A stretch of 64,000 bases of DNA from Haliclona indistincta (Eukaryota; Porifera; Demospongiae; Haplosclerida; Chalinidae). Each line of letters opens with the position of its first letter. Position 1 is the stretch's first letter. The notes below the pieces were generated by a model. The model was given only the letters and a program-made list of their open reading frames with translations, made no database searches and had not been told where the DNA came from. Location: contig OZ024792.1 of assembly GCA_964017065.1 (NCBI GenBank), forward strand, positions 6,319,754 to 6,383,753, in the 5' to 3' direction. Shown here one piece after another: positions 50,601-61,806 of this stretch. The position numbers and the translations under genes are program-made.

Positions 50601-53600
50601 GTGGAACCTCTGATGAAGATGGTGAGTACATCATTCACTATAGCTACTGTGATATCACTCATGATGTGCTGAACAGTCCCTGCAGGACCACCTCGTCAGG
50701 TCTTTGGAGTTGCTGAGAGCTCTACATCAATAAATGTTACTTGGAGTGCTCCATCAACACCAAATGGAGTGATCACTGAGTACCAGCTCCAGTGTATTGG
50801 TGGTGGACAAGTGTTCAACCACACTGTGATGGAGACCACAACCACTCTGAGTGGACTCCTGCCATATACCAACTACTCCTGTAGCATCACAGCTCACACC
50901 AGTGCTGGAGGAGGGCCTGCAGCAACTACCAGTGTGATCACTCTACAAGATGGTGAGCAGATATAGCATGCTCTAGCAAGTTTTGTTTTGTGCATTTAAT
51001 TTTGTTACATAGTTCCTAATGGACCTCCTCTAAGTCTTGTATCATCAGTCACCTCTCGTGCACTCACCCTCTCCTGGTCTCCTCCTCTTCCCTCACAACG
51101 TAATGGAGTCATCATCAGCTATCTCATCACTTGCAGCTCAGGAGGCAGCATCATCAACAGCACCAGAACCAGCAGTACCAGTCTGACCATCACAGGACTG
51201 CAGCCATTCACCAACTACACCTGTAGCATCACAGCTCACACCAGTGTTGGAGGAGGACCTGCAGCAACTATCAGTGTGATCACTCTACAAGATGGTGAGC
51301 ATATAGCATGCTCTAGCAAGTCTTGTTTTATGCATTTTAATATGTTATACATAGTTCCTAGTGGACCTCCTCTAAGTCTTGTATCATCAGTCACCACTCG
51401 TACACTCACCCTCTCCTGGTCTCCTCCCCTTTTCTCACAACGTAATGGAGTCATCGTCAGCTTTCTCATCACCTGCATCTCAGGAGGCAGCATCATCAAC
51501 AGCACCAGAACCAGCAGTACCAGTCTGACCATCACAGGACTGCAGCCATTCACCAACTACACCTGTTCTGTGAGAGCTGCAACAGTCATAGGAGATGGAC
51601 CAGCTGCATCAATACATCATTTGATTACTGCAGAAGACAGTGAGATGATTCAACTTGATGCACTGTCAGTAAAGTTTATTCATTTGTTTTGTATTGTAGT
51701 ACCAAATGGATTTCCCCAAAACTTCGCTATTTCTGCAGTCACGTCTCATACACTCACCCTCTCCTGGTCTCTTCCTCTTCCCTCACGACGTAATGGAGTC
51801 ATCATCAGCTATCTCATCACCTGCAGCTCAGGAGGCAGCATCATCAACAGCACCAGAACCAGCAGTACCAGTCTGACCATCACAGGACTGCAGCCATTCA
51901 CTAGCTACTCCTGTGCAGTGCTTGCAGCAACAATGGTGGGAGATGGTCCACCAGCAACAGTTATTGGAATCTCTGATGAAGATGGTGAGTACATCATTCA
52001 CTATAGCTACTGTGATATCACTCATGATGTGCTGTACAGTCCCTGCAGGACCACCTCGTCACTTCTATGGAATTTCTGAAAACTCCATTTCTATTGTTTT
52101 TGCTTGGAGTGCTCCAGCAATACCAAATGGAGTGATCACTGAGTACCAACTCCAGTGTTCTGGTGGTGGACAAGTGTACAGTAACAATGTGATGGAGACC
52201 ACAACCACACTGAGTGGACTCCTACCATATGCCAACTACTCCTGTAGCATCACAGCTCACACCAGTGCTGGAGGAGGACCTGCAGCAACTGCCAGTGTGA
52301 CCACTCTACAAGATGGTGAGCACACTAAATTTTAAACATTGTTATTGCTTGTAGCTATTGTTGCTTACATAATAGTTCCTAGTGGACCTCCGCAAAACTT
52401 TGTGTCATCAACTACCTCTCATATGCTTGCTGTCTCTTGGTCTCCTCCTCCTTCCTCACAATGGAATGGGGTCATAATTGGTTATAATCTCACTTGCATT
52501 ATTGATGGGATGACAAGTAGTATGAATGTTTCAGAAACAAACAAGACTATAGTTATAGATCCATTCACTAACTACTCCTGTACTGTGAGAGCTGCAACTA
52601 TAGTAGGAGATGGTCCTGCAACAGCAACGATTAGTGGAGTCACTGATGAAGACAGTGAGTGATTCTCACTTGATACAGTTATATATTTGTTTTTTTTATA
52701 GGACCTGAAACACCTCCTCACAATCTGTCTAGTATATCTACTTCTTCATCATTTATTCTCTCATGGGAAGCACCTATAAAACCAAATGGAGTGATCATTA
52801 AGTATTACCTTAACTGTTCTGATGGCAGCAAAAGCTTTAATTGGATGGTGATGGGTTCACAGACCACAACCACACTGAGTGGACTCCTACCATACACCAA
52901 CTACTCCTGTAGCATCATAGCTCACACCAGTGTTGGAGGAGGACCTACAGCAACTGCCAGTGTGATTACTGAAGAAGATAGTGAGCAGATAACTATTAAA
53001 GTCTTACTTTAATTTGTTTAAATTTTCAGTTCCTAGTGGAGCTCCTCAAGGTCTTGTATCATCAGTCACGTCTCGTACACTCACTTTCTTATTGTTTCCT
53101 CCTCTTCCCTCACAACGTAATGGAGTCATCAACAGCTATCTCATCACCTGCAGCTCAGGAGACAGCATCATCAACAGCACCAGAACCAGCAATAACAGTC
53201 TGACCATCACAGGACTGCAGCCATTCGCCAACTACACCTGTTCTGTGAGAGCTGCAACAGTCAGAGGAGATGGTCCACCAGCAACAGTTAGTGGAGTCAC
53301 TGATGAAGATGGTGAGTACATCATTCACTATAGCTCAGTACTGTGATATCACTCACGATGTGCTGTACAGTCCCTGCAGGACCACCTCGTCAGGCCTTTG
53401 GTGTTGCTGAAAATTCAAAAACAATTACGTTTGTTTGGAGTGCTCCAGAAATACCAAATGGAGTGATCACTGAGTACCAACTCCAGTGTTCTGGTGGTGG
53501 ACAAGTGTCCAGCCGCACTGTGTTGGAGACCATAACCACACTCAGTGGACTCCTACCATACATCAGCTACTCCTGTAGCATCACAGCTCACACCAGTGTT

Positions 53601-54956
53601 GGAGGAGGACCTGCAGCAAATTTTACAGTTCATACATTACAGGACAGTAAGTATAAGGTTGTTGCTAGTTACTGATTGTCTTTAGCTCCCAGTGGACCTC
53701 CTCACAGCTTCAGGATTGTAGTCACTTCTACTATCATCACTCTCGTCTGGTCTCCTCCTCTCCTCTCACAGCGTAATGGAGTCATCATCAGCTATCTCAT
53801 CAACTGCACAGTTGGTGGTGTGAAAAGAAGTATTAGACAAGATGGAATGATTCTCAAATTGTTTACAGAACCGTTCACTAACTACTCCTGTACTGTGAGT
53901 GCTGCAACTAGTGTAGGAGATGGTCCTGCAACAGTAGCGATTAGTGGAGTCACTGATGAAGACAGTGAGTGAGCTTCTATCAGAGTTGTGCTATTTACGA
54001 TACATTATTTTTCCAGTACCATCATGTCCTTGTAATCTATCTGGAATATCTAATAATTCAATATCGCTTTCTTTTACGTGGGATGCACCTTTGAAACCAA
54101 ATGGTGTAATCACCAAATATGTATTCTTGTGTACTGGAGGTGGAATGGAACATTTTATCAGTATCACTGATTCACAGACCACAACCACACTGAGTGGACT
54201 CCTACCATACACCTACTACTCCTGTAGCACCACAGCTCACACTAGTGTCGGAGGAGGACCTGCAGCAACTACCAATGTGACCACTCTACAAGATGGTGAG
54301 CAGATATACCATGTTCTAGCGAGTCTTGCTTTTTGTTACATAGTTCCTAGTGGACCTCCTCAAAGTCTTGTATCATCAGTCACCTTTGATGTACTCACAC
54401 TGTTCTGGTCTCCTCCCCTTTTCTCACAACGTAATGGAGTCATCATCAGCTATCTCATCACCTGCAGCTCAGGAGGCAGCATCATCAACAGCACCAGAAC
54501 CAGCAGTACCAGTCTGACCATCACAGGACTGCAGCCATTCACCAACTACACCTGTTCTGTGAGAGCTGCTACAATCATAGGAGATGGACCAGCTGCAGTA
54601 AAGACAGTAGAAACTAAAGAGGAGAGTAAGTTTCTTGCATTTTTAACTGATAATAATAATATCTTTGCTCTATAGTTGCTTCAAGTACAGCTCAGCATAT
54701 CATAGTAGCAGTGACTACCTTCTTGATCACGTGTGTTGGCACATTTTTGGTCACTGGTTGTTTGTGTCTGCTAGTATTGAAGAGGTTTTTTAAACCTCAG
54801 AAAAAGCAACGAGCTCATGATAATAAAAAGTCTGCAGTGGTATCATATGAAATGGTGAACACTGAGAAAACAACAGAGGCTGAGTATGAGGTTATAGACC
54901 ATAACAAGAAAGGAGTGACCCTTGAGGAGAACCCAGCTTACTCTGTTCATGCTTAA
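47693..54956 (+). CDS. Gene 5: Ig5-FN3x14 receptor with tyrosine-motif tail (complete, about 2034 aa)
   Basis: The 21 exons are 47693-47939 (signal peptide [19 protein letters not shown] and Ser/Thr-rich stalk), Ig: 48097-48429, 48479-48787, 48834-49145, 49194-49505, 49552-49878; FN3: 49941-50285, 50343-50621, 50677-50952, 51013-51294, 51355-51639, 51700-51984, 52040-52315, 52376-52654, 52702-52980, 53030-53311, 53371-53646, 53686-53964, 54017-54295, 54344-54625; last exon 54676-54956. The frame is unbroken (6105 bases). The front half is a duplicate of the phosphatase gene 4, while the back end matches gene 2: a helix (about 54694-54784), then YEMVNTEK, AEYEVIDHNKKG and NPAYSV. The gene is thus a recombinant. 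The exon 49552-49878 lacks five codons found in its paralogues. FN3 exons at 51013 and 53030 are internal mosaics. Confidence 0.9.
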
Positions 54957-55224
54957 TAATATTCTACTCGTGAAACACTGAATTCAAATGACTTACTTGT
55001 TAGCATAAATATGAAGTTTGGAAACATGACTAGGTAGTACAATATTAGCAGTCTGTAGCTAGACATTGTGTCTTTACTTCATTTACTATTATTCTGAAAT
55101 TAAAATGCCTATTCTCAAGTTGGTGATAATTTTCAGACACACACGATCATGTGGGAGAGCGTTACCAAATCTCCCACTCTCATTTTTATCAAGGAAAGAC
55201 GCATGAGGTCATACTCATCAATAG
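54957..55224. other. 3' flank of gene 5, shared with gene 2
   Basis: Similar to 25585-25815 downstream of gene 2, including the CGATCATGTGGGAGAGCGTT block and TACCAAATCTCCCACTCTCA. The match stops near 55190, close to where the adhesion-GPCR remnant begins. Confidence 0.6.
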
Positions 55225-56335
55225 TACTGTAAGTTAAGTAATCCGTTGTGTTTATACTGATCTAGTGTGCAAAATTGTATTGTGCATTTAATACACATTT
55301 TCTTTGGTTTCTGTTAGTTGGTTACGGTGGTCATCAGAGGGTTGTATCACTATCAACAGCAGCAATGCAGTTATCTCAATAATTTTTGTTTTTACTGGTA
55401 AGAGTTTAGTTTATGCCAGCTATAGTTGACCACCACTTATAGACATGCCTCCATCTGGACGACCTGAATACTTGACAATCAGATGACCAGAAGCAGTATC
55501 ATACATCGGCATTATCCTATCCACAGTTTTGTTTGATGGAGTGATGAAGATCATTCGAACAAAGTGTAGTGTAATGTTTATTTAAAGTGAATTTGTGCGC
55601 ACAGGAAGTTGGTGTTCATCTGCTATGCATAGTCAACTATTGCTCAATCTCTATTCAGTGGGACTGTATATATCATGCTGCTGCATGTTTACTTTATGCT
55701 GGTTATGTTCGTGGCGATGACTGACTGATGGCAGCTGAAGCCATTAGCCTGTACCTGAAACTAGTGCTGTCACTCACTATAGCATGAGTACTTCATTGCT
55801 TATGGGCAGTTATTCCAGTTTTTTGTGGTTCTGTTCTCATTCCTAACCTATACATACACTCTAGTGTGTGAGTACACATGTGTACATTGTTAGATAACCA
55901 CTTTGAATGTTGTTGTTCTATATTGTAGTGGAGGCAGTTATCACTGTGATTGATGGACTGGAGACAGCTATAGTGGAACCTCTCTAAGGCGGACACCATT
56001 GGGATCAACAAAAATCCATTTTAGAGAGGGTGTCCTCTGGTCAGGGGTTTATTATACATTATGTGGGTTATATTTGTGATTCAGTAAGTGTCCATTGTAG
56101 AGGGATGAGGGGTGTCCTCTAAGAGGGGTTCCGCTGTATTGCAACCAGTGAGCATTGGCAAGTGGACTCTGAATTTAGTATACCAGCTAATGAAATTGCT
56201 CAGGAACAAGGATGAAATTGAGGATAGCTCTGCACAAATGCAGGAAAGGAAAAGACTGAGTTGTAGCAACCATGACAAGCAAGCATTTTCTGTTCATGAT
56301 GAATTCCAAGTATTGAAGGAAGCATGATAAGACAT
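55225..56335 (+). pseudogene. Decayed adhesion-GPCR 3' end (copy of the gene 3 module)
   Basis: Pieces in the same order as gene 3: a GPS-exon remnant (55308-55402, like 36321-36440), helix 1 (about 55445-55545), helices 2-3 (about 55600-55790), helix 4 (about 55800-55875), the start of the last exon (about 55910-55970), and acidic-tail remnants (about 56145-56335, like 37850-38040). Deletions and in-frame stops remove the coding potential. For example the HLT cleavage site and most of the GPS Cys-rich part are gone. A small MITE splits it at 55971-56136. It shows that a gene 3-like receptor end once stood upstream of gene 6, as gene 3 stands upstream of gene 4. Confidence 0.8.
55971..56136. 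mobile_element. Tc1/mariner-like MITE with TA target duplication
   Basis: This 166-base element has imperfect terminal inverted repeats (AGTGGAACCTCTCTAAGGCGG against AGCGGAACCCCTCTTAGAGG) and is flanked by TA on both sides. Non-coding. Superfamily assignment rests on the TA duplication and the AGTGGAACC-type ends. Confidence 0.65.
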
Positions 56336-56753
56336 TGTAGCTGATTCAAGTCTAGCTCAAGCTTCTATAGAACTGCGATAACATAGTGTTGAGGAGAGCA
56401 GCAATCCAATTAAACAGCCATTAAAAGTTCATATTATTTTTCTCTTGCTGTACATGCAGTAATTGAAATGTTGCTAAGTGCCTACATTAATTTTATGCAA
56501 TTAATTTAAAAGCACAAACATTTATTTAGTCTATTCAAATGTTATGACTTGTTTGAACAATCATGACTATAGGATAAACAATAAGTCATGAGATAATAAA
56601 CTCATTAGTAGTTGTGATCACATGATGCATCTTAAGGCCTACATTGCTTTTTAGATCATGGACATACCGGATTGTGTAACTTGTATACAGGGGCTTATTA
56701 TAAAAACAACACTTTTCCCTAGCTCAAGTTCATCAACTATCTCAGTGTTCAGA
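56336..56753. promoter_or_regulatory. Upstream region of gene 6
   Basis: AT-rich DNA with short matches to the upstream regions of genes 4 and 5 (for example TTATGACTTG and AATCATGACTATAG at about 56540-56575). No defined promoter element was recognised. Confidence 0.45.
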
Positions 56754-59643
56754 ATGTTGCTGCAAAATGTATTATTAGTGTTTGCAGCAGTGGTGAAAGT
56801 TGGAACTACTTACCACTACTACCCTAGATCTACATCATCACAAGCCCCAGTACCTACTCCCTTTCCTAGTGTCAACAGCAGCAGCAGTTGTGAACAGTGT
56901 ATGTATTGTGTCTATAGCTCTTCCATTATATAATTTTGAATTTTAGGTAACTATGTCAAAATCAGCTCAGCAAGAAACGTTGCAATTTTTGTTGGAAGCA
57001 GCATCTCATTTACCTGCAGTGTAGATTCGTACATGAACAACTGCACTGCTTGCATCACATGGAACCATAATAACATTACTATCAACAGCAACATTTCTAG
57101 TAACAACCTCACGCTCAGCAACATAGAGTACTATCACAGTGGAAACTATTGTTGTACTGTTAATGACTTCACAATAGATTGCATCAACCTAACTGTTACT
57201 GGTAAGTCTTATTGAGTTTTATTATTATTTTTATCACAACTATTGATCAGAAATTAATATCACTGGACTATTCCAGAATTTCCAGTTGGGCGACACATCC
57301 TTTGTTAATTGCAGTGTACCTCAACTAATGAACAGTGCCATCAAATGGATAAATCATGTTGGGACAGTAGTGAGCAGCTCAGGTGTACTGATGCTGTTTG
57401 GTAACCACACCATTGATGGAAAGATATTCAGATGTGTAGTGAACTCAACACAGCTTTATTTTCCAGGAGAAAGAAATATCACTGTTATTGTTACAAGTAA
57501 GTTTGAAAGATATCACAGAAAATTCATTTATTAATTTTCATAGATACATATGTTAACACGGTATCAGTCTCTGTGAATAATCTAATGGTACCAGTTGGGA
57601 CTGACACTTATCAAATGGCTTGTCTTGTCACTCTGAGTAGTTCTATTGGTCCTAATATCAGTGCTCTGAGTATATCATGGCAGCACAACAACCAGCCAGT
57701 TGACGCATCACAAGATAGAGTTCAAGTATCAGAGCCATTTGGTGTACTAAGTTTTTTCTCAAATAGTCTCACACTCAGTGATATCAGTCAGCATGATAGT
57801 GGAGAGTATTGCTGCACTGCTAGTATTGCAGGGAATCAGACTAAACCAGAAGACTGTGTTGTAGTAAAAGTCACAACTGACAGTAAGTATAATGCAGGAA
57901 TCATTTTCATTACTTAACCTGCCACCTACAGACACAATTAGGATTTCTGGCAGTTTAAAGAATTTACGAATTGGCAGCACATCTAAGACTAATTGCAGTG
58001 CTCCTGATCTGATGGATAGTAGTATCAAGTGGTTATCTCATGATGGGTCAGTGTTGAACAGCTCAGGTGTTCTGATACTACAGTCAGTGAACTACACTAT
58101 CAATGGAACAATGATCACATGCTCAGTGAACTCACCACAACTGATAAACACCATCAATGAGACCATCACACTTACTGTACAAGGTGAGAGACATTTGATA
58201 TTACATGCAGCATTGGTCACTCATCTCTGCAGCAACATCAGTTACTCAAGCCACTATTGTCAATCCACCATCATATGTTGTTGATGGCGACCAGAATGTT
58301 GAGCTGCAGTGTAATGTCACACTGAGTAGCACCATTAGACCAGACTACAGTGCTCTCAGTATTGACTGGAGAGACAGCACTGACACTATCATCAACAACT
58401 GCTCCAGCCCTCAGCCACATGGGAACACACAGATCAGTGACACCTTCTCTTGTAACCTGACACTAGCCACTATCTCAGCTACTAGTGCAGGACTGTACAC
58501 CTGTAATGCTGCTATTACTGGAACTAGTGGTACAAGAGTTGGTTTTATTAATCTTCAAGTGCAAGGTGATTAAATATAGGTGCTTCTAAATCATGAGTTC
58601 TACTACATTTCATACACAGGATCTCTCCAGAGTACTAATATTTTCACACCAGTAAATGCAGTTCTTGGACAGTCATCTGTGCTCACTTGTGAAGTGAACA
58701 CTTCATTACCAGTCACCACTAACCTGCTCTCAGTCCAGTGGATGCACAGAGGGAGTCTGGTCACTGGTAGTGATGGGTTTGTACTAAAGCAAGGATCAGG
58801 GCCAGGTGCTTCAGTGTATGTGACTGAGTTGAATCTGAGTGAGACTACTGTTGAGAGCTCAGGACTGTACTCCTGTCATGTGTCTACTGACAGACAACAA
58901 GTAACAGCGGAAGCCAACCTCACTGTAGCATGTGAGTGGATTGAGCTAAACTGTCATCATTTGATTGTCTCTTACAGTTTCTCATATTGATGTTCACACT
59001 GGACCATCCAATGGATTCCCCTCACAACCTCTACTGGATACCAGTACTAGACTGAACTGCTCTGTCACACTCCATCCTCAGCTCAGCCAGCTCACCATCC
59101 TCACCATCCAGTACCAGTGGTCCTCTAATGGTGTGACAAGAGGCAGTGAACAGGAACTAGTGCTACCTAACTTGAGTCCAGCTAATGCTACAACCTACTC
59201 CTGCACAGTGACAGTCTCTTCAGCTAACCCAGGAGAACACCTGATCAGACAAATCAGTAATCAGTCAATCTATGAACTTATAGCGAAAGGTGACTTTGTG
59301 AAATATTGTTTATTAATAATTATTGTTTTTTTACAGTTCCAGCACCAGCTATTCAACTCTCATTTGGTGGTAAAAGATCAGCTTATTATTCTGGAGAAGA
59401 TCTCAATGTAACATGTATCAGTAGTGTAGTGGGTGCAATGTTCACTTGGAGAGCAGTTAATATTATAACACAGCAACCATTGATCATACCAAATACTACT
59501 GTGAGCAGTGGTAGCAATACCAGTGTACTCATTCTCAGACCAATCAGAGTCAGTGATCATGTTCTAGTGGACTTTATTTGTGCAGTAGCATTTCCTGAGA
59601 ATGCTAACATTATTGGAAATACGTCTTTGATTCTAGCCAGTAT

Positions 59644-59667
59644 TATCATTGCCGATCGGCAATGATA
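59644..59667. repeat. Terminal palindrome of E3
   Basis: Perfect 24-base palindrome with GCCGATCGGC at its centre, beginning at the first base of the insertion and followed by TGTAGGGAT, the same motif that follows the E2 hairpin as TGTAGGG. Confidence 0.85.
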
Positions 59668-60738
59668 TGTAGGGATGACCTCGAACTAAGATGGCGGCTA
59701 CTCATGTGTGAGAATGAGTTTTCGCACATATCTCTACTGTTATACATTTCTACTGCATTTTAACTATCTCTGAGGGAATCTGAACTTTGAGCGCTTGTAG
59801 GAAGTCTATGAAAGTCACCGGGACTGCTTGCTTGACGACGAAAATCAAGATGGCGACTCTCAGAGAGCCGTTGCCAGATCTTCGCTGTTTTAGCGTTTAT
59901 CGAGAGTCCAGACACCTAGGATTGATCAGACGATTGTTCTGAGCATGAAAATACCTTTGGCGAAGCTGGCAGACGTTTCTAAAGTGGTAAACCGAAATCG
60001 CCGCCCACGCGAATTGTTCATCTTCTTTCTTCTTTCTTCTTTCTTTCTTTCTTCTTTCGGTAAGCCTATCGCTGTCCTGAGTTAACGAATGAGTACCAAA
60101 CCTGCACCATCGCACGTGTATATATCTGGGGTAGTGCACTTACTTCTTAGATAGGCATAAAACACTACCAGAAGCGAGTAATCCTTGAAAAACATCGTTT
60201 TTGGACCGTTTTGGACTGTTACAGCAACTCCAATAATTAACCCTCTTGTCGCTGCTGATCATTGACTCCGCCCACATCAGTTTTGAAACTGAGCTCGGTT
60301 CTCGCTTTCTCTGGGCGCGCTTCAGCGCCCAAGCTAGAGCCTAGAGGTATGAACAAGCAGTATACTATGCCCTGGGTAACACTGATCTGTCTATGCTGAC
60401 ATCATGACCCACGGCAGGCGCGAACCGGACGACGGTGATGCTACCCGATCTACTAGCTAGCTAGCCAGGCTACTAAAACACTACACGGCGTAAGCTGTAC
60501 CCATAGGACCCCTCTGCTGTTGACAACTGGACATTGGTCATTGTAAAAAGCTAGAAGCCTCTGTGATCGTGATATCGACATCAACATGCCGAAGCCAGCA
60601 TGGTACTAGCTCACTGTTCGGACTAGGCTTCCAGCCATGATCATATGCATCATAGCTGAGCTGAGTTGTTAGTGATAAAAGCTAGCATAGAATACAGCTA
60701 ATAAATTCAAACTGATAGTGATCAAAAAAGTAACAGGA

Positions 60739-61395
60739 ACAAGTAAAGTAAAAAAGTTTTAATAAAAAAACTAAAAAGTGTAGGGATGACGCTTGCAAAA
60801 GTAAAGGAACAAGATGGGATGATGCTTGCAAAAGTAAAGGAACAAGATGGAAAAAAGTAAAGGAACAAGAGGGATGATGCTTGCAAAAGTAAAGGAACAA
60901 GATGGGATGATGCTTGCAAAAGTGAAGTATGAAAAGTCCCAAGTATCCCTACATCAGCGGCTTGAAAGAGGACGCAGTCCGATGAAGTAACTGACGGTTG
61001 TAAACAACTAGAGGTATCTGTGTTAGGAGGACGCAGTCCGATGAAGTAACTGATGGTTGTAAGCAACTAGAGGTATCTGTGTTTGGAGGACGCAGTCCGA
61101 TTAAGTAATTGATGGTTGTAAAAGGTATAGGAAGAGGATTCCGCATTTGTCAGTTGCACGCCATCGCAGCAAGCCGCTGATGTAGGGATACTTGGGACTT
61201 TTCATACTTCACTTTTGCAAGCATCATCCCATCTTGTTCCTTTACTTTTGCAAGCATCATCCCTCTTGTTCCTTTACTTTTTTCCATCTTGTTCCTTTAC
61301 TTTTGCAAGCATCATCCCATCTTGTTCCTTTACTTTTGCAAGCGTCATCCCTACACTTTTTAGTTTTTTTATTAAAACTTTTTTACTTTACTTGT
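60739..61395. repeat. Fold-back of E3 with internal tandem repeats
   Basis: Arms 60739-60964 and 61170-61395 are complementary over 226 bases. Each arm contains four or so copies of a short unit (GCTTGCAAAAGTAAAGGAAC and variants). Between the arms are 2.8 copies of a 59-base repeat (starts at 60968, 61027 and 61086). The inner arm ends carry TATCCCTACATCAGCGGCTTG, close to the inner ends of the E1/E2 arms. Confidence 0.85.
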
Positions 61396-61806
61396 AAATA
61401 GTAAGATAATAATGTTTCTGATTATACCATGCAGTATTAATATTTTTCCAGTTCCATCATTGAGTGTGTCAGTGTCTTCCAATGCTAGTACAGTACTGGA
61501 TATCAGTGGATACAACTCCTTCACTGTACAGTGTGGAGGAACATTTAGTCCTAGCTCTCATCAATCAGGAGAATCACTTTCATTCATGTTAACCAGAAAC
61601 AGTGTATCAGTCACTGATGGGCTTTCAACTAGTCCAGTGATGGCAACAGGAGATACAGTCTCTCAGAGCAGCTCAGTACAGCAGACTGCATCCTCAGGTC
61701 CAGCCACACTAGTCTACAACTGCACTGTTGAGTTTAGCATCAGTGGATCATTCATTACTACTGCCAGTAACACAACACAGGTCATTGTGAAGGGTGAGCT
61801 AGCCTT

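Larger units (their letters stand above)
59644..61395 (+). mobile_element. Element E3: hairpin/fold-back non-autonomous transposon in a gene 6 exon
   Basis: Removing 59644-61395 (1752 bases) joins 59337-59643 to 61396-61400 as a 312-base exon ending ...AGTATAAATA followed by GTAAG. Three intact paralogues have the same length. The left edge is a perfect 24-base palindrome. The right edge is the outer end of a fold-back with 226-base arms. The interior holds a TTCTTTC microsatellite and AAGATGGCGGCT near the hairpin, as in E2. No target duplication and no coding capacity. Confidence 0.8.
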
